From Streptomyces albidochromogenes (GTDB lineage: Bacteria > Actinomycetota > Actinomycetes > Streptomycetales > Streptomycetaceae), in NCBI RefSeq assembly GCF_005981925.1, contig NZ_VBVX01000024.1:1-37643 (forward strand): a stretch of 37,643 nucleotides of DNA. The letters are read 5' to 3'. Position 1 is the stretch's first letter. The number at the start of each line of letters is the position of its first letter. Of the stretch, positions 1-5,658 are shown piece after piece. A model generated the notes under the pieces. It saw only the letters and a list, made by a program, of their open reading frames with translations. It was not told where the DNA came from and did no database searches. Made by a program: the position numbers and the translations under genes.

Positions 1-68
1 GTGTTGTGGCGGGGGGCGGGGCGGCACAGGCTGGGCCCTGCAATCCGAGCAATCCGTGGAGGTGGGTC

Positions 69-266
69 GTGATCCAGGACGACCAAGAGGGCCGTTTCGC
101 CGTTGTCATCAACGATGAGGAGCAGTACTCGATTTGGCCGGAGGGGCGCGACGTACCGGCGGGCTGGCGAGGCGTGGGCGTCAGCGGGTCCCGGGAGGAG
201 TGCCTGGCGCACGTGGAGGACGTCTGGACCGACCAGCGGCCGCTGAGTGTCCGCCGGGCCGGTTAG
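69..266 (+). CDS. MbtH-like NRPS adenylation-domain chaperone
   Basis: Small protein of 65 residues, the usual size for the MbtH family, which binds NRPS adenylation domains and makes them soluble or active. Visible family marks: an N-terminal F-x-V-V-x-N-D-E-x-Q-Y-S-I-W-P stretch, then P-A-G-W, S-R-E-E-C-L, and the closing W-T-D-Q-R-P. GTG at 69 is chosen because GGAGGT lies five bases upstream (58-63) and the protein then begins as family members do; the frame stays open upstream to base 6 but that part is not MbtH-like. It is the only MbtH gene in the window, so it probably serves all the A domains encoded at 7375-29221. It is separated from the main operon by a convergent regulator gene, and its transcript may begin left of the window. 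Confidence 0.93.
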   Translation: MIQDDQEGRFAVVINDEEQYSIWPEGRDVPAGWRGVGVSGSREECLAHVEDVWTDQRPLSVRRAG

Positions 267-292
267 CCGACCGGCGGCGGCGAAGGAGCGGG

Positions 293-325
293 CGGTGGGC
301 CGCGGCGTCGCCGTGCGGCCCACCG
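293..325. terminator. Hairpin terminator after the MbtH gene
   Basis: Perfect 11-bp inverted repeat: arms 293-303 and 315-325 (core GGTGGGCCGC / GCGGCCCACC) around an 11-base loop. It lies 27 bases past the MbtH stop, between two convergent genes, and has no T-tract, as is usual in actinomycetes. It may serve both strands. Its right arm overlaps the first unit of a tandem repeat. Confidence 0.6.
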
Positions 326-426
326 ACTGCTCCGGGTCGGCCGTGCGGCCCATCGACTGCCCCGGGTCGGGCGTACGGCGCACCGGCCGCTCCGGGGCGG
401 CGCTGTGGCCCGCCGGTCGGTGCCGG
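313..426. repeat. Imperfect 30-bp tandem repeat, about four units
   Basis: Four head-to-tail units with 30-base period begin at 313, 343, 373 and 403. Units 1 and 2 (GTGCGGCCCAYCGACTGCYC...) differ at about three positions; unit 3 is more diverged; unit 4 is weak and partial. There are no spacers. The repeat fills the gap between the convergent MbtH and LuxR-type genes. A 10-codon repeat is readable in more than one frame, but no frame here has start and coding evidence, so I treat it as non-coding. Confidence 0.6.
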
Positions 427-1422
427 TCAGAGGTCGTGGGGGAGCCAGCCGCGCTGGACCGCTCGTACGCCCGCTTCGAATCTGCTGCGGGCCCCCAGCC
501 GGTCCATCAGGCCCGTCGCGATGCGGCGGGCCGTGCGGTGCGAGACGCCGAGGCGCTTGGCTATGCCCTCGTCCGTGTGGCCCTCGGCGAGCAGCCGCAG
601 GGCCGCCGCCTCCTGCCGGTCGAGCTCGTCGGCGTCACGGCGGGGCCTGACGCCCAGCGGGCTCGCGTTCTGCCAGACCGTCTCGAAGAGGGTGCACAGC
701 GCGGTCAGCGTGCCCTTGCCCGTGATCACGACGGCGCCCTCGCTGCTGTCCTCGCTGTTGAGGGGGATCACGGCCGTCGCGCGGTCCAGGAGCGTCATGC
801 GCAGCGGGAGTTCCCCGGCCGTGCGGACCTGGCCGCCCATCGCGGTGAGCCAGTTCGCGTGCGCCACACTGGCCGCGCAGTTGCGCACGCTCTCCAGGTA
901 GATCGTGCGCATCGCCACCCCGCGCCCCAGCAACCTCTCGTTGAGCGGCCGCGCGGACGCCATGTTCTCCTCGGTCTGCGCACCCCCCGGCGCGAAGGCC
1001 ATCACCTCCTGCCGCACGTTGTCCGTGAGGACGGCCAGCCGGGCACGGATCTGCGCCACGTCGGCCAGGTGCTCCATGCTCACCGGGCCGCTCGTGGGAC
1101 GGCGGTCGGCGTACTCGGATATCAGCTGCGACGCCGCCGTCCGGGCCGCGGCGATGCGCTGCCGCTGCAGGGCGAACTCCGCCTGTCTTCGGGCCAGCAG
1201 GTAGTCGAGCCCGAGCTCGGGGCTGACCGCCCGGGGCGGCTGAGCGGGGCCGGCGGAAGGCTGGACCAGGGACAGTTCGGTCAGCCGGTCCCAGGCGGCC
1301 CGTACGGCGTCCTCGGCGAGGTCCAAGTGGCGCGCGAGTGCGGTGACGTCGTCCTGGGGCCGTTCCAACATGGCCCGGTACACCGCTTCCGTCGGCGTAT
1401 CCAGTCCCAGTAATTCCAGCAT
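427..1422 (-). CDS. LuxR-family regulator with TrmB-like N-terminus; TTA codon near start
   Basis: Transcription factor of 331 residues. The N-terminal 70 residues look like a TrmB-type winged helix (T-E-A-V-Y-R-A-M-L, then an A-x-H-L-D-L helix). The middle resembles a ligand or phospholipase-D-like sensor region. Residues about 265-328 form a LuxR/GerE helix-turn-helix (L-R-L-L-A-E-G-H-T-D-E-G-I-A, V-S-H-R-T-A-R-R-I). Such proteins are common cluster-situated regulators in Streptomyces peptide clusters. The ATG at 1422 has GGGGAG seven bases upstream. Codon 4 is TTA (1411-1413), the only in-frame TTA I noticed in the window, which suggests dependence on the bldA tRNA. It is transcribed away from the palindrome-rich 1423-1666 region. 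Function as the cluster activator is inferred from position and family. Confidence 0.88.
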   Translation of the reverse strand: MLELLGLDTPTEAVYRAMLERPQDDVTALARHLDLAEDAVRAAWDRLTELSLVQPSAGPAQPPRAVSPELGLDYLLARRQAEFALQRQRIAAARTAASQLISEYADRRPTSGPVSMEHLADVAQIRARLAVLTDNVRQEVMAFAPGGAQTEENMASARPLNERLLGRGVAMRTIYLESVRNCAASVAHANWLTAMGGQVRTAGELPLRMTLLDRATAVIPLNSEDSSEGAVVITGKGTLTALCTLFETVWQNASPLGVRPRRDADELDRQEAAALRLLAEGHTDEGIAKRLGVSHRTARRIATGLMDRLGARSRFEAGVRAVQRGWLPHDL

Positions 1423-1517
1423 CGCTCAGCTCCCCGATCCGGCGGTGTCGCTCCATCGTCCTTCTACGGGCCCGGGGGCGGCCCGCCGTCGGGCCGTTCG
1501 GTGACACGGTGGCCACT

Positions 1518-1533
1518 TTGGGTCATGACCCAA
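1518..1533. promoter_or_regulatory. Perfect 16-bp palindrome, candidate operator
   Basis: TTGGGTCATGACCCAA is its own reverse complement. It sits between the divergent LuxR-type gene (start 1422) and the secreted peptide gene (start 1667), about 96 bases upstream of the regulator's ATG. A perfect 16-mer in non-coding DNA is a good candidate site for the LuxR-type or another dimeric regulator. Which protein binds is unknown. Confidence 0.5.
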
Positions 1534-1564
1534 TGCGGCCCCCCGTTTTCCTTCCCCCCAAGGT

Positions 1565-1577
1565 TCACCTGCGGTGA
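1565..1577. promoter_or_regulatory. Short inverted repeat TCACC-TGC-GGTGA
   Basis: Perfect 5-bp arms with a 3-base spacer in the LuxR/secreted-peptide intergenic region. The half-site GTTCAC overlapping its left arm recurs at 1641-1646, inside the next inverted repeat, which hints at a shared binding motif. Short enough that chance is possible. Confidence 0.3.
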
Positions 1578-1623
1578 TGCTACTTCCGAGGCGGACGACT
1601 CCGCCAGGAACAAGTTCTCAGCC

Positions 1624-1646
1624 GTGAATCCTCTCCATGGGTTCAC
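1624..1646. promoter_or_regulatory. Inverted repeat GTGAATCC-N7-GGGTTCAC
   Basis: Eight-base arms with one mismatch around a seven-base spacer. It ends 20 bases upstream of the ATG of the secreted peptide gene, so a bound protein would probably act as a repressor or at close range to the promoter. Candidate operator only. Confidence 0.35.
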
Positions 1647-1666
1647 GTCCCGAAAGGACGCCGGTC

Positions 1667-1855
1667 ATGTTCAGTGCCCGTATCGCCAAGGCCGCCGCTC
1701 TCACCGCTGTCACCGCCGCGGCGCTCCTCGCGCCCGCCGTGGTCACCAGCGCCGCCGCCGAGCCGGCCACCGCCGCCGCTGTCTCCGCGGCCGCCGCGGC
1801 CGAGGACGACACCGCACCCGTCGAGGGGCCCAAGCGGGACATGGGCTGGCAGTGA
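1667..1855 (+). CDS. Small secreted Ala/Thr-rich peptide, unknown function
   Basis: Peptide of 62 residues that I do not recognise. It begins with a classical Sec signal sequence: a short basic start (M-F-S-A-R-I-A-K), a hydrophobic Ala/Leu/Val core, and a likely cleavage site near A-S-A-A-A-E around residue 30. The mature part is about 30 residues: an Ala-rich spacer, an acidic E-D-D patch and a C-terminal G-P-K-R-D-M-G-W-Q tail. ATG 1667 has GAAAGGA eight bases upstream; an in-frame ATG at 1637 lacks such a site and lies inside an inverted repeat. It sits between two regulator genes and just before the LysR gene (52-base gap), so it may be co-transcribed with it. A role as signal or cell-surface peptide would be speculation. 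Confidence 0.6.
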   Translation: MFSARIAKAAALTAVTAAALLAPAVVTSAAAEPATAAAVSAAAAAEDDTAPVEGPKRDMGWQ

Positions 1856-1907
1856 CACCGATGGCCGTCGTGACCCGCGCCGGCCGCGCGGACCGTCGGG
1901 AGCCGGC

Positions 1908-2858
1908 GTGGACCTGAGACAGCTGACCACCTTCCACCGCGTCGCGACGCTGCTGAGCTTCACCCGGGCGGCGTCCGAGCTGAAGTACGCGCAGTCCAGC
2001 GTGACCGCCCAGGTCAAGGGGCTCGAAGTGGCCCTGGGCGTCGAGCTCTTCGAGCGGTTGCGCGGACGGATCCGGCTGACGCCGGCCGGGGAGCGGCTCG
2101 TACCGTACGCGGAGCAGATCCTCTCCCTGGTCGACGAGGCCCGGGACAAGACCACCGGCTGGGCGGAGCCCTCGGGGGTGCTCACCATCGGCACGACGGA
2201 GAGCCTCACGTCGTACCGCATGCCGCCCGTGCTGGAGTACTTCCACCACCGCTACCCCCTCCTCCAGCTCGCGCTGCGCCCCAGCCAGTGCGCCCAGACG
2301 TGCGAGGCGCTGCGGCAGGGCGCCTTCGACATGGGGTTCCTCATGGAGGCGCGGACGGAGCACCCGGGGCTGTGCACCGAGGTGCTGGGGCGCGAGCCGC
2401 TGGTCGCGGTCGCCGCGCCCGGGCACCCCCTCGCGTCGCTGCGGCACGTGAGCACCGAGGACCTGCGCGGGGCGCGCGTCCTGGCGCCCGAGGCGGGGTC
2501 GGCGTACCGGGAGCTGTTCGAGGCGGAGCTCAACGAAGGCGCCGCCCGGCCCGTGCGGCTGCTGGAGTTCGGCAACATCGAGTCGGTCAAGCGCGGGCTC
2601 GCGGCCGGGCTCGGTGTGAGCGTGCTGCCCGCGATGGCGGTCGCCGACGCGGTCGCCGCCGGGACGCTCGCGATTCTGGAGTGGGAGCCGCCGTTCGAGG
2701 TGTTCACGCAGATCGCGTGGCGCCGGGGCCGGCAGCTCACCCGGGAGATGCGGGTGTTCGTCGACCGTACGGTGCGGTTCATGGCCCAGGACGAACGGCT
2801 TCCGGCGCAGCAGCACCCGAGGGCGCAGCAGCGGGAGCAGCTCCAGCTGGTGGGGTGA
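1908..2858 (+). CDS. LysR-family transcriptional regulator
   Basis: LysR-type regulator of 316 residues, a normal length. The first 60 residues are the winged helix-turn-helix (M-D-L-R-Q-L-T-T-F, then S-F-T-R-A-A-S-E-L, A-Q-S-S-V-T-A-Q-V-K, and L-F-E-R). The rest is the two-lobed effector-binding domain. The GTG at 1908 is preferred over an upstream in-frame GTG at 1869 because it gives the family start M-D-L-R-Q and has GGGAG five bases upstream. It is convergent with the Asd-like gene, separated by a strong hairpin. LysR regulators usually act on a divergent neighbour, but here the nearest upstream divergent gene is the LuxR-type regulator, so its target may instead be the 4007-4273 promoter region. 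That is inference. Confidence 0.9.
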   Translation: MDLRQLTTFHRVATLLSFTRAASELKYAQSSVTAQVKGLEVALGVELFERLRGRIRLTPAGERLVPYAEQILSLVDEARDKTTGWAEPSGVLTIGTTESLTSYRMPPVLEYFHHRYPLLQLALRPSQCAQTCEALRQGAFDMGFLMEARTEHPGLCTEVLGREPLVAVAAPGHPLASLRHVSTEDLRGARVLAPEAGSAYRELFEAELNEGAARPVRLLEFGNIESVKRGLAAGLGVSVLPAMAVADAVAAGTLAILEWEPPFEVFTQIAWRRGRQLTREMRVFVDRTVRFMAQDERLPAQQHPRAQQREQLQLVG

Positions 2859-2878
2859 GGTCCGGCCCGAGCGGTCTC

Positions 2879-2915
2879 ACGGCCGCCGGTACGCCGTCGG
2901 CGTACCGGCGGCCGT
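2879..2915. terminator. Strong bidirectional hairpin between convergent LysR and Asd-like genes
   Basis: A 17-bp perfect inverted repeat (arms 2879-2895 and 2899-2915; core CGGCCGCCGGTACGCC) with a 3-base loop, 20 bases after the LysR stop and 41 bases after the Asd-like stop on the other strand. Its symmetry and position fit a terminator shared by both genes. Confidence 0.8.
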
Positions 2916-2956
2916 CGCGCGTTCCCGGCCGCGTCCGTCCCCGCTGCCGCGCCCGG

Positions 2957-4006
2957 TCACAGGTGGCCCTTGGCCACCAGTTCCTCCATGATCTGGAGGG
3001 CGTTGAGGGCCGAGCCCACGCGCAGGTTGTCGGTGACAAGCCAGAGCAGGAAGCTGTTCGGGTTGGTGGCGGAGACCCGTATGCGGCCCACGTGGATGTG
3101 GTTGGGGTCGCCCAGTGTGGCGGGCGTGAGGACGTCGCCGTGCATCCCGTCGTCGTGGACGGTCACGTCGGGCAGGCCGCCCAGCAGTGCGCCCAGTTCC
3201 GCGCGGTCGACCGGCGACAGGCACTCGACCCACACGGCGGCGGAGTGGCCGTTGACCACCGGGACCCGGACGCAGGTCGCCGTCACGTCGAGGTCGGGCA
3301 GGTTCAGGATCTTGCGCGACTCCTGGAGGAGTTTGTGCTCCTGGAGGGTGAAGCCGCTGGCCAGGACCTGGCCGATCTGGGGCACCACGTTGAAGGCGAG
3401 CGCCGGTGTGAACTCCTTGGCCGGCATCTCCGCCTGCGGGTCCTGCAGCGCGAGCCGGGACGCCTCCTGGAGCTCCTCGATGCCGGAGTGGCCGCTGCCG
3501 GACGCGGCCTGGTACGTACTGACGACGATCTGGCGCACCCCCCAGCGGCGCTCCACGTCGCGGACGACGCGGACCAGCGGGATCGTCACGGAGTTCGGGT
3601 TGGCGATCACGCCGGACGGCGGACGGCGGTCCAGCTCGGCGGCGTTGACCTGCGGTACGACCAGCGGGGTGTCGGCGTTCATCCGGAACGCGAAGGTGTT
3701 GTCGATCACCAGGGTGCCGTGGGCGACCGCGACCGGAACCCAGGCGCGGCTGACGGCGTGGCCGGCGAAGAAGAACACGACGTCGGCGTCGCCGAAGTGG
3801 AACGCGTTGAGGTCGGCCACCCGGTAGTCCCGGTCGCCGACCCGGATGTCGAGCCCGGCCGAGCGGGCGGAGGCCACCAGGTGCAGTTGCCGGTAGCGCA
3901 GCCCCCGGTCCTCGATGAGTTCGAGCAGAGTGCCGCCCACCGCGCCGGTCGCGCCGACGACGGCGATGCGCGGGGCGAGCGGGTCGTCGACCAGGGGCAT
4001 GGACAT
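2957..4006 (-). CDS. Aspartate-semialdehyde dehydrogenase paralogue with catalytic Cys replaced by Ser
   Basis: Protein of 349 residues, the usual Asd length. True Asd reduces aspartyl phosphate to aspartate semialdehyde with NADPH through a Cys thioester. Family marks present: G-A-T-G-A-V-G nucleotide loop, I-D-N-T-F-A-F-R-M, P-L-V-V-P-Q-V-N, the S-T-Y-Q-A-A-S-G block with the substrate Gln, H-K-L-L-Q-E-S-R-K-I with the phosphate-binding Lys, and R-V-P-V-V-N-G-H-S with catalytic Arg and His. The nucleophile block, normally N-P-N-C, reads N-P-N-S: residue 139, codon TCC at 3590-3592, one base from a Cys codon. Start at 4006 is supported by the promoter at 4068-4096, downstream of a longer in-frame ATG at 4096. 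Either it is a non-reducing paralogue with a new role or an inactive copy. It lies beside the NRPS operon and is transcribed divergently from it. Confidence 0.88.
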   Translation of the reverse strand: MSMPLVDDPLAPRIAVVGATGAVGGTLLELIEDRGLRYRQLHLVASARSAGLDIRVGDRDYRVADLNAFHFGDADVVFFFAGHAVSRAWVPVAVAHGTLVIDNTFAFRMNADTPLVVPQVNAAELDRRPPSGVIANPNSVTIPLVRVVRDVERRWGVRQIVVSTYQAASGSGHSGIEELQEASRLALQDPQAEMPAKEFTPALAFNVVPQIGQVLASGFTLQEHKLLQESRKILNLPDLDVTATCVRVPVVNGHSAAVWVECLSPVDRAELGALLGGLPDVTVHDDGMHGDVLTPATLGDPNHIHVGRIRVSATNPNSFLLWLVTDNLRVGSALNALQIMEELVAKGHL

Positions 4007-4067
4007 CGCCGATCGAGTAGAGCCGGTGCGTGGTCGTGCGTCGACCGGGATCCTGGACAGGGCACAG

Positions 4068-4096
4068 ATTATCGCCGCGCCGGATCTGACCGGCAA
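4068..4096 (-). promoter_or_regulatory. HrdB-type promoter for the Asd-like gene
   Basis: On the minus strand TTGCCG (4096-4091), a 17-base spacer and GATAAT (4073-4068), close to the vegetative sigma consensus. Transcription would begin near 4061 and leave a leader of about 55 bases before the ATG at 4006. This argues against translation from the upstream ATG at 4096. Confidence 0.65.
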
Positions 4097-4116
4097 TCAG
4101 AGACGGCACCGGATGA

Positions 4117-4133
4117 CCGATGGCGCCCATCGG
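4117..4133. promoter_or_regulatory. Perfect 7-3-7 inverted repeat, candidate operator
   Basis: CCGATGG-CGC-CCATCGG lies just upstream of the Asd-like promoter and within the divergent control region. A further CCGATGG half-site follows at 4139-4145. Candidate binding site for the LysR or LuxR regulator; the binder is not known. Confidence 0.45.
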
Positions 4134-4150
4134 CCGTTCCGATGGGCCGG

Positions 4151-4183
4151 CGGCGATCGGAAACACCGAAGCCGGCGATCGGA
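4151..4183. promoter_or_regulatory. Two 11-bp direct repeats spaced 22 bp apart
   Basis: CGGCGATCGGA occurs at 4151-4161 and again at 4173-4183. The 22-base period is close to two helical turns, so both copies face the same side of the helix. This is typical of sites for activators that bind as tandem dimers. They lie about 20-50 bases upstream of the possible -35 of the biosynthetic operon (4203). Confidence 0.4.
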
Positions 4184-4202
4184 TCTGCCCGTCGGCGGAA
4201 CG

Positions 4203-4231
4203 TTGATTCGACGTTTCCCGTGGCGAAGGGT
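4203..4231 (+). promoter_or_regulatory. Possible weak promoter of the NRPS-PKS operon
   Basis: TTGATT, 17 bases, then AAGGGT. The -10 match is poor, as expected for an activator-dependent promoter, and the position (about 36 bases of leader to the ATG at 4274) is plausible. Listed because the main operon needs a promoter in 4007-4273 and this is the best candidate I see. Confidence 0.25.
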
Positions 4232-4273
4232 TGGGGGCGGAACGGTCCTGGGCGACCGGAGTGCGCCGAGCGA

Positions 4274-4879
4274 ATGGGTGGGTTCATGCAGCAGGCCGTC
4301 AAGGTCGTCGGAATCGGGGGGTCCTCCCGGCCGGGCTCCACGGCGGAGCAGGGTCTTCGTGTGGTGCTGGCCGAAGCGGCCCGGCTGGGCGCGGAGGTCA
4401 GCCTGATCGGCGGCGCCGAACTGGTCATGCCGCTGTACGACCCCCGCGCCGTGTCACTGTCGCCCGAGGCGCACCGCATGCTGGCCGCGATCACCGCCGC
4501 CGACGGTGTGGTGCTGGCGAGTCCGGCGTACCACGGGACGCTGTCGGGGCTGCTGAAGAACGCCCTGGACTACACCGAGGAACTGCGCGGCGACAGCAGG
4601 CCGTACCTCACCGGGCGGGCCGTGGGCTGCCTGTCGGTGGGACAGGGCTGGCAGGGCGCGGTGACCACCCTGGGCGCGCTGCGGGACGTCGTGCACGCCC
4701 TGCGGGGGTGGAGCACTCCGCTGGGTGTGGCGATGAACAGCCTGAACGCCGGCTTCACCGCGACCGGGGAGTGCGACGACCCGCACATCCAGGGGCAGTT
4801 GACCGCGATGGCCGGCCAGGTCGTCGACTTCGCCGAGGCGCACCGGGCCCTGCGGGCCACGGCGCTCCAGGCGCGATGA
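4274..4879 (+). CDS. NAD(P)H-dependent FMN reductase
   Basis: Flavodoxin-fold protein of 201 residues, first gene of the main operon. The phosphate-binding loop G-G-S-S-R-P-G-S-T near the N-terminus, S-P-A-Y-H-G-T-L-S-G and L-K-N-A-L-D-Y are signatures of the SsuE/NADPH-FMN reductase family, which makes free reduced FMN. Its likely partner is the luciferase-like monooxygenase at 13885, which needs reduced FMN from a separate enzyme. Two starts are possible: ATG 4274 (GGAG at 4258-4261, long spacing) or ATG 4286 (GGTGG upstream), a difference of four residues. Its stop overlaps the next start in an ATGA. The reductase assignment is firm; the pairing is inferred from the shared operon. Confidence 0.88.
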   Translation: MGGFMQQAVKVVGIGGSSRPGSTAEQGLRVVLAEAARLGAEVSLIGGAELVMPLYDPRAVSLSPEAHRMLAAITAADGVVLASPAYHGTLSGLLKNALDYTEELRGDSRPYLTGRAVGCLSVGQGWQGAVTTLGALRDVVHALRGWSTPLGVAMNSLNAGFTATGECDDPHIQGQLTAMAGQVVDFAEAHRALRATALQAR

Positions 4880-5658
4880 GCATGGACGCCGCTACGAGCT
4901 GCTGGATCCGTTGCTTCCACCCGAAGCCGCCGGCCGCGCACACCCTGGTCTGCTTCCCGCACGCGGGCGGCTCCGCGAGTTACTACCACGGTCTGTCGGC
5001 CGCACTGGGCCCGGACATCGAGATGCTGGTGATCCAGTACCCGGGCCGCGAGAACCGGCTGTTCGAGGAGCCGGTGGCCTCCGTCGCGACGCTGGCGGAC
5101 TCCGTGGCCGAGGTGCTGCGCGCCCGCCTCGGTGGCCGGCGGCCGGTCCTGTTCGGGCACAGCATGGGAGGCATCGTCGCCTTCGAGGTCGCGCGACGGC
5201 TGGAGCGGGCCGGCGGCCCGGCCCCCACCGGGCTCGTCGCCTCCGCGTGCTCGGCCCCCTCGAACCGTCCGCCGATCGCCGGTCCGGGCGACGAGGAGCC
5301 CGACAGCGCCGTGCTGGCGCGGATCATGGGCCTGGGCGGCACCGCGCAGGACGTCGGCGAGCACGCGGAGCTGATCGAGCTGGTTCTGCCGGCGATACGG
5401 GCCGACCTGGCCGCCCTCGGTTCCTACCGGGCGTCCGAGGACGCCGTCGTCGGCTGCCCGGTCACCGTGTTCGTCGCCGACGGGGACCACGAAGTCCCGG
5501 TGGAGGAGGCCGGGCTGTGGGGGCGGCACACCACCGCCGGAGCCCGGGTGCACCTCTTCGAGGGCGACCACTTCTACCTCAGCAAGCTGCCCGAAGACTT
5601 TCTCGACCTGCTCCAGGAAACTGCGCGCACTTCTCGCCCGGAGATCTCACTCGCATGA
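4876..5658 (+). CDS. Type II thioesterase (proofreading)
   Basis: Alpha/beta-hydrolase of 260 residues, typical for stand-alone type II thioesterases that strip wrong acyl groups from carrier proteins. Seen: F-P-H-A-G-G-S-A-S near residue 27, Q-Y-P-G-R-E, the nucleophile elbow G-H-S-M-G-G near residue 95, the acid in V-A-D-G-D-H and the catalytic His in G-D-H-F-Y-L. All three catalytic residues are present. The ATG at 4876 overlaps the reductase stop and the gene ends in an ATGA with the next NRPS gene, so it is translationally coupled on both sides. Confidence 0.93.
   Translation: MSMDAATSCWIRCFHPKPPAAHTLVCFPHAGGSASYYHGLSAALGPDIEMLVIQYPGRENRLFEEPVASVATLADSVAEVLRARLGGRRPVLFGHSMGGIVAFEVARRLERAGGPAPTGLVASACSAPSNRPPIAGPGDEEPDSAVLARIMGLGGTAQDVGEHAELIELVLPAIRADLAALGSYRASEDAVVGCPVTVFVADGDHEVPVEEAGLWGRHTTAGARVHLFEGDHFYLSKLPEDFLDLLQETARTSRPEISLA

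Noticed and set aside
313..426. 30-bp repeats considered as a CRISPR array
   Set aside because: Units are contiguous with no spacers and diverge quickly; no cas genes.
247..1413. Plus-strand open frame across the LuxR-type gene and the 30-bp repeats
   Set aside because: Antisense to a regulator with good start, ribosome site and helix-turn-helix; translation is low-complexity.
4007..4096. Longer Asd-like start at ATG 4096
   Set aside because: It lies at or upstream of the predicted promoter, and the extra 30 residues are not Asd-like.
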